Positions 1 through 12,074 of a stretch of DNA of 64,000 bases are shown in pieces (the stretch's first letter is position 1; each line of letters starts with the position of its first letter). The stretch is from positions 561,283 through 625,282 of the forward strand of contig CAJNOI010000015.1 of the NCBI GenBank assembly GCA_905250115.1. The letters are read 5' to 3'. A program made the translations under genes and the position numbers. The stretch is from Adineta steineri (Eukaryota; Rotifera; Eurotatoria; Adinetida; Adinetidae). The notes beneath the pieces are model-generated. The model did no database searches, had not been told where the DNA came from, and saw only the letters and a list, made by a program, of their open reading frames with translations.

Positions 1-594
1 TTTTTTATATTTAAATATGCAATGAGCTCGAATCATCTAATTAATTTAGATGCCATTCCACATTTAAGAGTTTTATGATATATATAGGATATTTATCTAG
101 AGTAATTCTATTTTAAATCCATGTCTAGATCTTTCATCAATAGCTTTGAGATTTATTATAACTTCTTTCTATGTTGAACTCTAAACCAATGCACGTCTAT
201 TTTTAAATTTACTATGAAATTGTTTTAAGCTTCAACTCATCGTAACTTACGATGTCCAATAAAAAAAAAACAATAAATAATAAAATTATTTTTAAAATAC
301 CATATGAAAAAAACAAACTCGATTTCATTAAATATACAACTTATTTTGCTTTATTCTCATATAATTAATTAATCTTTAACAACAACAAAAAAAAGAAGTA
401 AATTTTGCTTGCTTTTTAATTACATCTCTGTACGAAATAATTGTAAATAATAGGACTAGTTTAATAGTTTATGAGAACTATAACACATTCATGAAGAAAA
501 TTATTTTGAAATAATTAACCGTATAATCAATTTCAATGATCATGAAGCAAAAAGAAAACAAAGAACACATTTGACAATTAAAATCAATTCATAC
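1..594. other. A+T-rich stretch at left edge, no gene seen
   Basis: No coding pattern, RNA gene or clear repeat was found on either strand. If the exon at 595-683 is real, this is its downstream intron. Confidence 0.5.
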
Positions 595-683
595 CTATCA
601 TAATCATTTTCTAAAATATCAATTTCTTCATCAGTGAATTGTATTGATAAAGAAGATTGTTCACCCATCGGACAAACTTTATT
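595..683 (-). CDS. Possible partial gene: single exon of an unidentified protein
   Basis: On the minus strand a clean 89-nt open segment lies between a TATTATAG acceptor (just above 683) and a GTATGA donor (just below 595). It reads NKVCP, then MGEQSSLSIQ, FTDEEIDILE, NDYDR. It could be an internal exon, or a first coding exon starting at the ATG at 672. No matching exon was found in 1-594, so the rest of the gene would lie beyond the left edge. The FTDEEIDILE stretch is acidic and helix-like but is not diagnostic of a family. Confidence is low because only one short exon supports it. Confidence 0.3.
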
Positions 684-983
684 CTATAATAATCAATATT
701 GTTTATTTTCTTGAATAAAAAAAAATATCAATCAACAGGGCTACTTCTTGTTCGCATTCTTAAAAATGTTACTTATTTGATAATCAATGGACAAATAAGA
801 AAATTTTCTTTCTCAACGCCATCATAATAAATTTTATCCTCTAGGAAATTGTCGCTACAATCAACGTAGAAAAAAAACAACCTTTAATTGATACATTGAA
901 TGACTCACATTATACTTAGCTACACTACTCAACCTTCATTTTAAGCATTTACAAGTAGTATAATTGTTACCATTACATCAAAC

Positions 984-3853
984 ATGTCTTTAGCTGTACG
1001 GCCACCTCATTGGTTATATCCTGATTATAATGTTCTTTTGAACTTAAAAGAACGACGGGAGCTAGCTAAAACTATTTTTGATGTGGGTATATCTTTAAAA
1101 TTGTATGTATCTTATTTATTTATTTATTTATTTATTTATTTTTGTGTATGTCCAAAATATATTTCTAGGCCTATTCTGTGTATCTGGACAGCGATTGTTT
1201 ATATACAACGGTTTCTAGTAAAGCATTCACCTACACAAGATTTACATAAAGTATATACTTAAACTGAAAAATAAGTGAATTATATTTCTGTATGATTTTA
1301 TTTTAGTGGGTATGTCAAGCAGCATTACTTCTTGCATGTAAGAAAGCAAAAGTTAAAAACTGTCCTTTGAAACGTATTTATGAAAAGACTAATGCAATAT
1401 TAAATACTACCACTTCTGCATTGTCGAAAGAAGTATGTCAATAAACAAATAAAGATGAATTAAATCTTGTTTTTGATCTTTTAGGTGATTTCATTTCACC
1501 GGAGAAAAATACTTCAACATGAACTTATTCTTCTTTCAACATTAGGTATAAGAAAAAAAAGATAAGAAAAAAAATGAAAACTAAAAAAATTTATTTCCTA
1601 GAATTTGTATGTGATATTCAACATCCACATACTTATATTGCTGAAGTCATTAAAAAACGTGGAGGTAAGCAATGAAAAATTCTTCTAGACGATAGATCTT
1701 TGAGACATGTTAGACTACAGTCATACATTTTTTTAAGATTTTTTCAATATAAATAAATACTTCATAGTCTACCGCTTTGTATTAGATTAAATTAGTAAAT
1801 CTAATATATTCATTATTAAACACATCTATCTCAAAGAGTATAGTGCATTACACATGTTCTAATATATGACTACTAAATTAATAATACTTAATTTTATCTG
1901 ATCCATGACTCTATTTCAGCCATAGACTATTAAAGAGGGACCATGCCTTTATGTTGCTTTCACATATCGAAGTGTATGACAAACCTGCCCACGTAATAAA
2001 AGATCCCGGGTCTACTACTGTGATCCGTCGAACTAAGTCGAAATTCTGTTAAAATTACCGTCAAAATACACACAATTCCTGCAAAAAAGATCCTCCGGGG
2101 CCTTTCTAATATAAAGGAGATTTAGTCGAATTTAATTACGTAGAGTTTTTACAATTTATATAATATTACTCGATGGTACGCAATACCTATTGACGTACTA
2201 AACACTTTGGAGTAATATTTTACATGCATAAAAATGTTTCTATTTATCAACAATCTAATAAGTTTTCTATAATCAGAGAAAGTGTAGTTAAGATATATGG
2301 AGAGATCAGTTATCTTATCTTAATTCCTTCTTAAGGCATGGGTATTATTATCAGTATTAATTTTTCTACATAAAATTTGTTTTTTAAACCTCATAACGTT
2401 TTTTGATCATTCTGTAAATGATCATTGTGACCGTTATAGATAAAGATATAGAAAGTTAAAAGAATATATTATTATGTACCCATAGAACTACTATAAGACA
2501 ATTACATCATCGAAAATTTTAGATTTTTTCGTTCTCTGTTATACGATCGAGAATATAAATAATATAGAGGTTAGACAGTCGGACGAAATAATTCGATAAT
2601 GTATTCTGTATCTTTATTTAAATCATTACATAATCATATAGGAATGTATTAGGCTCATGAATATATTTATAGTATAATAGGTACGAATTTAACTATAGAA
2701 AGTTTAAATATAGGACTGGACATTAGTCATTATAAATATATTAGCCCAAAGACAAAAAAGTTCCACGAAATTTGTTTCATCGTTTTATTGATAGAGATTA
2801 ATGAACTTTGGACTTTGGTTATCACATATATTGCTTCTTTTTATTTATGAAATATTATTTACTGTATCTTTTAGGATCAAAAGAACTTGAAAACATGACT
2901 TATAAAGTGGCGATGGAAAGGTTGTATAATTAAAACCTATAGATATACTGACCTACTTATTTTTCTAGCATTTTATTGGCACCATTTTGTATCAAATACT
3001 CGCCTGAACTTATTGCATGCTTTTGTATTCAGATGGCTGCGGAAATTCTAGTAAGAATATTTATAAAATTTGATAAATTTTTATATGAAGTTTTACATTA
3101 GAATTCCGATCCAGGAAAAAAATATACAATTGATGAATCTTGGTTTCAAGTGGGTGATAAATCATATACTATGAATCAAATCAAAAGTAAGAAATTCAAA
3201 TAAGCAACATCCTAACTTTATGTTCTTTATACTAGATCTTAAAGATGAGTTTTATACTATATGGAAAGATTATCCAAATGAATACAAATATACAATCTTT
3301 AAAGAGCAACATGTTCGTATCTTCTTTTTGTGTGTATATAATTCATTTTCCTATTTGACATATTTAGTCATTATGGAAACTAATCGACAAATTACCATCA
3401 GTGGTCAATGAAACAGAAGAAAAAACTCAACCACCACATGTCAATCTTGAACAAAAATTTGTACCTTTGTCCAGTACCAGCAGATATAATTCATCAGATA
3501 ATGAACCTTTGTTCTCGGAAACTTTAACACCAGACTTAAACTCATTACCATCATCTCAATCGTCAAATGACTCTCATCAGCAAATAGGATGTCAAATTCC
3601 GATTACTACACAAACTAGTCAAGTAGTTAAAACTAGTAAGATTTCCATGACATTTATTTAGTAGTTGTTCCTTGAAAATAGTTTATATATCTGAAATTTC
3701 TTTATTATTTTCATTTTCAAAGATTTGAATATCACTACAACATCTCAACATGTTAACCCTTACTCTGGAACCAAACATGGTCTTGATTCATCAGATGATG
3801 ATAATGAAGTTAATAAACGACTCTGTACATTTCCAACACATGAACCAAAATAA
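984..3853 (+). CDS. Cyclin T/K-like transcriptional cyclin
   Basis: Eleven exons give 379 residues: 984-1102, 1169-1250, 1307-1432, 1485-1545, 1602-1664, 2875-2920, 2969-3050, 3102-3186, 3236-3312, 3368-3635, 3723-3853. Exon 2 carries the cyclin-fold signature TAIVYIQRF. Exon 5 has FVCDIQHPHTYI, matching the FELTIDHPHTHV block of cyclin T, and exons 6-7 (SKELENMTYKVAM, KYSPELIACFCIQMA) match its second cyclin fold. Cyclin T partners CDK9 in P-TEFb, which phosphorylates RNA polymerase II to release paused transcription; nuclear action is inferred from the family. The tail (about 110 residues, exons 10-11) is Ser/Thr/Gln-rich and much shorter than in human cyclin T1. The exon 9/10 junction uses a GTTCGT donor. 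A reading ending at 3316 and joined to 3394 is also possible. Cyclin K remains an alternative identity. Confidence 0.8.
1112..1142 (+). repeat. (TTTA)n microsatellite in cyclin intron 1
   Basis: About seven TTTA/TATT units lie in the first intron of the cyclin gene, just after its GTATGT donor. It is a simple repeat with no coding role. Confidence 0.85.
1665..2874 (+). other. Long (1.2 kb) intron of the cyclin gene
   Basis: This intron is about twenty times longer than the others of the gene. It has no open frame of note. The part at about 1965-2125 is richer in G+C (for example GATCCCGGGTC and TCCTCCGGGGCC) than its surroundings and may be a decayed insertion, but no terminal repeats were found. 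Confidence 0.6.
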
Positions 3854-5213
3854 TCGAATAATATTAATGACAATTATATGACCACAATCAAATCTTTTTG
3901 GCTTTTATTTACATTTAAATTTCTTAAAACTTAGTAAAACAAATTCTTTATTTTCTTGTTTTTGTTGTTTCAGATGAATAGAAAATTAGATTGATTTTAA
4001 ATTAATTTAACAAAATAATGTCATCATCATCCTCATTCAATTATATGTCGATATAAAGATTGTTATTTTTCTCAAGTCTTAGTTTATTATATTCTATATA
4101 TCTTATTTGTTTAAGTTCCTCTTTTCGTTTTGTTATTCAATTTGATCAATCTAGTTATTCTATCATCTGTTTTTTTTTGAATACGCGTATATTCTATTTC
4201 TGTAATGATTGTTTTTATGAGTTAAACAGTTATTTTTTTTGTACAAATTAGCATATTTAAACAATGTTTTAACTTGTTCTATTAGACAGAACATATGAAT
4301 ATAAAATCGATTTGTATAGTGAATATTGTTTTAGATATTATCTGAATCATCTGTCATTTTCGATAGGAACTGGTTATTTCAATATCTCGAAAAGGTATGA
4401 ACTACAGTTTATGCAATAGGGAATTTATTTATAAGTCTTAATTTCTTTTTCGACTAAGATGGACATAAGAAAATCGAGAAAACTTAGACATTTATATATT
4501 GACAGTATTGCGGACGTTATCATATATATATAGAATCTCAAAAGTTTCTTGTTTTGATACAGTTATATGAAGCATCGGCTCCGATGGAAATTTATAAGGT
4601 TAACAGAGAAGACCTTAGGGGTCAATCACACAGAGAAAAATAATTCAGTTTGAAATTAAATTACACAATATCATTGGCGTTTCCACGTAACAACGGCTAA
4701 TATATTGGTCGATTGCCTGTTAATTTCGCTTATTTTTTCCGGTGTGATTGACCCTTTAAAACAAAGCTAATTCATGCTAACATACATTTATTCTTCTAGT
4801 CTTATTTAAAATTCTCATATTTGAACTTATATTTATTATGAATGACGCGCGTGTATTGAATTTAAACATTCCTCTTGTTTTTTTTGTCTTGTAGTTCAAC
4901 GAAAATAAAAAAAACTCATCATTGTCATTTTATTTTCTTCGAATTTTCTTTATTATCGATACTGGTGTTAAGAAATTTTTATTTATTTTCAAATTATGTG
5001 GAAAGTTAAAGATCAACAATGCTTGAATTAACAACATTAATGATCTTCACTTGGTTGACACTTCGTGTTCGTTATGTAAAGTCTTTCTAAATTAAATGAT
5101 TAATCATTTTTTATAAAATTATTTTCTAGTTTCATAATTATTTCAAAGATTTTGTTTTATTTGATATTGATATAAATAATAATGTTATTGTTCGTTGGTT
5201 ATGTTCATTTATA
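3854..5213. other. Intergenic stretch between cyclin and kelch genes
   Basis: A/T-rich with no supported gene. It holds the short inverted-repeat element described at 4617-4757. The last part, just before 5214, is presumably promoter and 5' UTR of the kelch gene. Confidence 0.6.
4617..4757. mobile_element. Small inverted-repeat (MITE-like) element
   Basis: About 140 bp bounded by inverted repeats. The left end reads GGGGTCAATCACACAGAG and the right end, reverse-complemented, reads AGGGTCAATCACACCGGA. Both continue into AAAAATAA, giving about 25 bp with 3-4 mismatches. The flanks are TTAG on the left and TTAA on the right, which resembles a degenerate TTAA target-site duplication. It has no coding capacity. 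The size, terminal repeats and flanks suggest a non-autonomous DNA transposon, possibly of the TTAA-inserting (piggyBac-type) group; the family is inference. Confidence 0.6.
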
Positions 5214-7156
5214 ATGACAAACGATCCAGCAACAAATCAAAAATCTACTCGACAATCGTCGACAATACCAACTATGGATAGTTTTTTGAATATGAAACAA
5301 TCGAAATCTAATTTATGCTCGGCAACAAATCCATTAACACCTAATAATCTTATGCAGTTTATTGAAAATATACCCATAGATTCTTCGAGTAAACCACATC
5401 CACGTTCTGGTCATCGAGCTGTTGCAACTGAATCAGATTTATGGATATGGGGTGGTTATTATCCATCAAGTGATACTGAACAAGAACGCATGTTTCAAGA
5501 AGTATGAAAAAGAGTATAAATATGAAATCTCTAGCTTTTTTTTCTTTTATATAGCTTTGGCGTTACAATTTTGCTCTTCGTCAATGGACACTCGAACAAA
5601 CAACTGGTGATGGACCTATCCTTACTCTTGCCTCTCATTCAAGTATATTCATTAGATTCTAATATATATTATTGATGATTTTATATTTTAGTGTGTCTCT
5701 TTCGAAATTATCTTCTTGTTTTTGGTGGTACTGGATTTCCATTTGGTCATCATGTTTCAAATGATTTATTTGTACTTGATTTAAAACGACGTCATTGGAA
5801 ACGTTTTCGAATACATGATCAACAACCACAACCAGTCTATGGAGCTGTATATATATACATGTTTTTTCTCTGAAATCATATTTTATTGTATTTATTTTAG
5901 AGTATGCTTTTAAATGATGATCATTTATATATTTTATGTGGTACAAATAGTTGGATTTATAATTCTGATGTATTTGATATACATTTACCTACATTAAAAT
6001 GTAAACATATAGGTAATACATTTGATGAAATTGAAGATCCAAGTGAAACAGGAAGGTAAATGTTGAAATCAATTAAATACAACAAAAAAAGTCATTTTGT
6101 ATATTTCAAAGATATCGACAAGAAGCATATTTACACAAAAATCAAATCTTTTTATTTGGTGGTGGTGGAGTTTCAGGGATATCATATTCATTTGAGCATG
6201 TAAGTATAAAAATAGACTATATAAAATATGAATCATTATATGCGAGTATTACATGAAAAGATAAGAAAAAAGAGTTTTAACCTTTACAGTATCATGAAAT
6301 CTCTTGAAGATTTTATATTGAATATAGGTAGTGTGTACTGTAATATTTTAATCATTCCTATGCGAGAGATTGCAACCATGAGTCGAAAAATTCGATTAAA
6401 AGTTGCTGTAAAGTAAGTACTAACAATCATCACTAACTTGATTATAATACAGAAAATGACATTAGAACATTGCTTTACATTTATGAGCTTTTTATAAAAT
6501 TTCGCATTGCGTTTATAAATCTATTGATATTTAGTTACCTGTTTTTGATCTTGCTACACAACATTGGTCTTATGTTCATACAAATCCAGATCCCGTTCAT
6601 AGTTAGTTCAATTTTTAATTTTTTATTATTTTACTAAATATTAAATAGATTTTCCTACTGCAAGAAAATTTCATTCAATATTTCCTTTTCATAATAATCA
6701 AGTAATTATGTTTGGTGGTGCTCATTTCAATCGTACAACAAATCGTCATATTGTTGTTAATGATCGTCTATGGATATTTAATTTTGAAAAATTAGAATGG
6801 TCTATATTATCTTCCTTAACAATGCCAAGACCGACTTATTTTCATGCTGCTGCTATGAATGAAGTAAAAATATGATTTCATTTTTTATTTTTACTTTTTT
6901 TATTCTTTAGCGTGGTGAAATTTGGACACATGGTGGTGTTGTAGTTGAATCAAGATCAAATGATAATAATAATATACATTATAATGAAACACGTATAACA
7001 ACTTTGTATGCAATGCATACTCGAGTACCTAATTTAAGTGAATTAGCATGGAATTATTTTTTAAATTCTCTTCCGGATCGTACTTGTCTTATAAAGCAAC
7101 CTAAACTTATGACTCAACTTCATATACCACCACGATTTATTGAACGTATTCATTGA
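5214..7156 (+). CDS. Kelch-repeat protein, KLHDC10-like
   Basis: Eight exons give 433 residues: 5214-5501, 5555-5642, 5692-5846, 5901-6055, 6112-6199, 6535-6601, 6649-6863, 6911-7156. Kelch blades show as HPRSGHRAVA..LWIWGGYYP, LLVFGGTGFPFG, LYILCGTNSWIY, IFLFGGGGVSG and VIMFGGAHF. The last blade ends in IWTHGGVVV, followed by VPNLSELAWNYF and FIERIH. This order and the GTGFPFG, YFHAAAM and LSELAW blocks track vertebrate KLHDC10 along its length. KLHDC10 is a substrate receptor of a cullin-2 ubiquitin ligase that reads C-terminal degrons; the same role here is inferred. The N-terminal 65 residues (Ser/Asn-rich) are not conserved. One intron (6200-6534) is longer than the rest. The exon 6 donor is GTTAGT. 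Confidence 0.85.
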
Positions 7157-9619
7157 ACAAAATCTGATTTTTCTTTTTCAGAACTATTTTTTTTCTTTGT
7201 TTACATAAATGAACCGTCGTGAAAAAAATATAAACAACGGTGAAACAAAGATGATAGATTTTATTTGAGTAACTTCATGTGCATCATACAGAGATTTATT
7301 CATTTATGCAAAAAAAGAAAACTTCGAAGAAAGATAGAGAATTGCCATGCAACAGAATGAGTCGAATACAATGAATAACTCAATTGAATAGAACTACAAT
7401 GAACAATAAAATTAAAATAATTGATCGATTGTGACAAGTATCAGCTGGTACTTCATGGTCATATTTTACTATCGAGCTATGACAGTTAAAAGAGTGCATT
7501 ATACGAATATAGAGCGAATAATATGAAATTCTAAAACTACTTAATCTTCTGTTATTTTAAATCAATAATATCTACTAATCCTGTCAATATTGATCAAACA
7601 CTATCAAAAGAATTTAGAAAGTATAACAATTGATTCGTGAACTAATCAACAATCTGTAATACTATTGTATTTCAAACAACTTAAAAATTTGTATTAATAG
7701 ATACGTTCATTATGATTTTATCTATAAACAAACATTTTTTTGTTCATATAAGGATAATAGATAAATTCTATGACTATAGAAAGAGATGATATTTGCAGAT
7801 GTGATATAACATTATTATGAAAAATACTATTTAGAACTATTATGAGTGTAATCATGTAAAAAGATCTATGACAAAGATATTTAATTGAATTAGTATTAAT
7901 GTGTTAGTTAAAGTTAGGAATGAATATTAAAGATATGATCATAACAGTATCCATATGACCTTCTCTAATGGATAATATAAACTTTTTCGTTTGTATACAA
8001 TACAAAATGACACGTATACTGGTACGATGAACCGTAATAGATGAGTATCATCAGAATTAGTTTATAATACTATCGATCAAGCAAAGAGAAATATACATCA
8101 TTTAGTAGAAAGTCTTCTTCACATAAATAAGGTTTATTCTTTTGATTTTTACGAATATGAATCGATGTCATTATGTTTTTCTTATATTCAGGTGAGTAGA
8201 AACATCAGTGTCACTTTTCTATATATTAATTGAATGAAAAATCATCGTTTGTGTGCAACAACTAGTGACATCTGTACTAGTCTGATAAATTAGACTTTAT
8301 TAAATTAGTTTTTCGTTTTAAAATATTGAATAAGTTTTCTGTGAAAAATTTCGAGATAAATTACGAATTTAATATAAAAGTTTAGAGGTGATAACGATAA
8401 TTTTTTATTGGTTATTGTATGCCATCTATATAGTAATAATGGCCGCTATTGCCCCAAAATTTTGCGGCTTTTAACCAGTATTAAATTTTCTTGTTCTCTA
8501 CACGCTGTCCACCCATTTTTTTTCTATTTCTCTCGAGAATGAGAACTTCTCTTTTGACAGATATTCAGATAGTTTTCCTAATTATTTTCTAATCAATTTT
8601 CGGAAACTTTGTTCGTATAATCTTCATCGATATAAATATTATTGAAGAATTCTATGAAAAAAAAATTCTCCAAAGGATTATGATCATTTAAATTCTTTTT
8701 TTCTCACACGAAATCTCCTTCTTCATTGAGTTATTCTTATTTAGTATGTAAATATTTTTATTGTGAAGTACTTTTCTTTTATTTAATTTGTAGAAGAAGA
8801 AAAAAAACAAAAAACAAATTGATCTATAATGATGTTCATCGTTATATACTCGTTGAGACATGCTTATCGTACAGACGTCTCTGTTTTATATGATATTAAC
8901 TTGTTTGGTTCTATTCTGTCTGATGTTGATTGATTGATTGTGAGTGAGAGAAAAAGAGTAATAATCACTGATGAATATATTATATTATTGTTTTCCTCTT
9001 TCCTCTTCCGGTTAGACCCGTTGATCAATGAGATCATCTTTTTTTTTTCGTCAGTTCTTCTCTCACTCATTACTATCAACATCGCTAGAAATTATCTGTG
9101 CTCCATGTTCCGTTTATTGGATGGTGAATAGCGAGACTTGTGCGTTCGTTCTTTTCTTCAATTATTTGTTCACAACGATGCAGCCACTGTTGCTCTGACC
9201 TCGCCTTGACTGATATTGGATATATATATATATATATGTATACATATATATATATATAAAATAGTTGTGTTAGTTCTAGTGTTCAGTCTACTCTCGTCTT
9301 TATCCTCTCAATATTTTTCGGCTCACTCTTCACATGATCTAATCCTCTTTCTCATTGTGTTCTTACTTTGCGGCAAAGAATGATGCTATGAAACATCACC
9401 GTATGCAAAAAAAAATCGATTTCCCTTGTGAGGATCTCTCTTACTCTCTTTTTGTCATTCTCTTGCCGAGCTCGACATCGTTATATAGTACCGTACCATC
9501 TATCACTAACGGCAATAGTTATTTGTAGCATTTTTTTTCTTTTCTTTCTGTTTGTCACACATGTAACCAAATACTAAACATATATTTATTACAGATAAAA
9601 ACAAACTGTATAGTAAAAG
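7157..9619. other. 2.5-kb intergenic region
   Basis: No supported gene. Short frames near 8864-9131 lie on both strands of the same low-complexity DNA and look random. A TA-rich block (9216-9258) lies about 360 bp before the SMYD-like start and may belong to its promoter or 5' UTR. Confidence 0.6.
9216..9258. repeat. (TA)n microsatellite
   Basis: Alternating TA tract interrupted by GTATACA, self-complementary throughout. Similar TA tracts recur at about 28141-28160, 28838-28860, 29871-29887, 29913-29932, 33075-33096, 34928-34949 and 63139-63166. Confidence 0.85.
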
Positions 9620-10714
9620 ATGGTAATCTGTGGTACAGATCTTTTTTCATCCATTTTACCTTATGTTCACGTACTTTCATCATCATCATTATCAAAATCA
9701 ACATATTGTTCGCAATGTTTGATTTTATCAACTGATTTAAAACGTTGTTCAAAATGTCATCAAATATCTTACTGTTCAATATCATGTCAACGACAAGATT
9801 GGATATATCATAAATATGAATGTATACATTTACATACTATAACAGATGAATATGATTTAACACGACTTTTTTTACGTTTAATAATACGTTATAAAAATGA
9901 TAATGGCATTGAAAATTCTTCGACAAAACGTTGTTTAAATGATCTTAAAACACATGAAAATGAAATACGTCATGATAAACGACGTTATACAATATTTCAA
10001 TTAATATATCAACGTTTAAAACAATGGAATTTATTCGATCAATTAGATGAATTAATAATTTTTCAACAATTTTGTCGTTTAATTATTAATACATTGACAA
10101 TACATGATACAATTGATTTAAAATGTATTGGTTATGGTTTATATTTTAATGCAACAATATATAATCATTCATGTAGTCCAACATGTCATACAGTATTTAA
10201 TGGTATATATTTATCAATTCGAACATTATGTGATGAATCTAGTGATGAATGGACAATAAATTATATTGATCTATTAGAATCATATCAAAATCGACAAGAT
10301 TATTTACATGAAAATTATTATTTTAATTGTCAATGTAAACGTTGTTTAAAAAATGATAAAAATGAATTAATTTTATTAGAAAAAATTCGTTATAATGAAC
10401 AACAAATGGATAAATTCATAGATAAAAATGAATTCAATAATGCATATCAAATAAGTAAAAATTTATCAGATTATTATAATGAAATTTTACCATATTATCA
10501 TGCTTATGTATCATTACATCATGTTAAACATCTTAAATTAGAATTATACTTAGCTGAAACAATTTCAAATCTTATTCTTCAATCAACAATAAAAAATACT
10601 TGTCAAAGAGTACAAATATCTATGGGAGAAAAACATCCATTAACACAAGAAACAATAAATTTATGTGAACATTATAAACTAGAAATGACGATGAAACAAA
10701 AACAAATTAAATGA
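9620..10714 (+). CDS. Intronless MYND-SET (SMYD-like) lysine methyltransferase-type protein
   Basis: A single 364-codon exon. Residues 30-68 form a MYND zinc finger with full spacing: C30, C33, C43, C46, C52, C56, H64, C68. The SET core motif NHSCSPTC starts near residue 182 and is followed by the post-SET cysteines NCQCKRC (about 236-242). SMYD proteins methylate lysines on histones and other proteins using S-adenosylmethionine. The region before the MYND finger is only about 29 residues, and the C-terminal helical part is shorter than in vertebrate SMYD1-3 (about 430-490 residues). An in-frame TAA lies six bases before the ATG, so 9620 is the start unless an upstream exon is spliced in. All other substantial genes here have introns, so a retrocopy origin is possible. 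Substrate unknown. Confidence 0.85.
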   Translation: MVICGTDLFSSILPYVHVLSSSSLSKSTYCSQCLILSTDLKRCSKCHQISYCSISCQRQDWIYHKYECIHLHTITDEYDLTRLFLRLIIRYKNDNGIENSSTKRCLNDLKTHENEIRHDKRRYTIFQLIYQRLKQWNLFDQLDELIIFQQFCRLIINTLTIHDTIDLKCIGYGLYFNATIYNHSCSPTCHTVFNGIYLSIRTLCDESSDEWTINYIDLLESYQNRQDYLHENYYFNCQCKRCLKNDKNELILLEKIRYNEQQMDKFIDKNEFNNAYQISKNLSDYYNEILPYYHAYVSLHHVKHLKLELYLAETISNLILQSTIKNTCQRVQISMGEKHPLTQETINLCEHYKLEMTMKQKQIK

Positions 10715-12074
10715 TAAGAAAGTTTATTTTTTTTTATTTTTATTCTAGATAATGGATTTATTTACGAATAATTATCTATCGATGATAAATTTATTAGAAA
10801 TTAATGGTAAGTTTTTTTCACCTTTTATGAATCATGTCGTTCCTATTCGTTTATACAAAAAATAAAGAGAATCAGCGGATTGTGAATAGAAGATGAGTAG
10901 TATACTTGAAAATAGACTAACTTAATATTTTCAAGTCTACGTTTCTAGTCACATTTACTCAGGAAATAAAGTCAAGTATTGATATATTAAACGACATGAC
11001 GTTTCTTTCAAGTGTTTGTAACTATCGGCAAAAGTAATCTAAAATATAGATTTTTCAATGTCATGTTGTAATCATTATATATTTGACATAATGAATATCT
11101 AACTTTCAATTTATTAAACTTATTTATATGCTAATATGAGTTATTCTCAAACTTAAGTTCCTTAACAATACAATAGAAAATATAGATACATGCATTGCTT
11201 TTTTAATTTAACCGGAGAAGAAAAAATATAAATAATCTCTTTGTTCATTCTTATTTATATTCTCGATGTAACAAGATATTTTTTTTTATATCTAAATCAA
11301 AGAAATTATTTTATCCTTATAATATATATACATGATTTTTATTTTTAATTTAGATTTTAAACATTCGTCAAAGCACTGATTAATTTCATGCTACATATGT
11401 GGAATCATTCTGAACTCGTATTATTAATTAAAATCAATCTATGATTTATTTTATTGAATAACTGTATTTAGAATGAAAAATGCTCTAATATATTATAGTT
11501 GGTTTGAAATAAGTAGAATTTTTACTACACGAGTAATAGATACAATCAAAATCTGGAAGTAGATTAATTGATTATGTTTTTAGTTGGGTATTATCCTAAT
11601 CCTTTCAATTGTGTATTGACAAGAAACAGCCATCTTGTTAGTACGAAAAAAACCTGTCGATGTTAAAACTATCCTTAGAATTTCCCTTGAGTTTTTAAGA
11701 AAACAATTCTGATCATATGTAGGATTTATTTTACATTCTCTAAAGATATATGATTTCCCTTATATAACTACTACTGCTAGAATATTTCTAAATAAAAATA
11801 ACTTTTTTTTTTGTTTAGTTTATTTAAAGTATATTTAAAATCTCTTAGCGAACCGATTATATGTTATTGTTTCATTATTCATTTATTTGGTATGTCAATC
11901 GGAAGTGCTTGCGATAAAAAAATGCATTGAAACAAAAAAGAAAAAGGGAAACGAATATTTTTTGCCTAGAATAGAGAAAAAGAAATACAATGGAGATAAG
12001 AAGAATTACAGTTTTTTTTATCAAAGACAAATTTTCTGTTCGATTTTTAGATATAAACTGTTGTTTTGACTAAA
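10715..12074. other. Intergenic region between SMYD-like gene and adducin
   Basis: A/T-rich, no supported gene. It contains a small hairpin at 10904-10936 (11-bp perfect stem, 11-nt loop). The last few hundred bases probably include the adducin promoter and 5' UTR. Confidence 0.6.

Noticed and set aside
6228-6416. 62-codon frame in the kelch gene's longest intron
   Set aside because: The kelch alignment is continuous across this intron without it.
10904-10936. Hairpin with 11-bp stem downstream of the SMYD-like gene
   Set aside because: Too short for a miRNA precursor and plausible by chance in this composition.
12066-12074. Non-ATG (TTG) start three codons before the adducin ATG
   Set aside because: Nuclear animal genes start at ATG; 12075 is the first ATG in frame.
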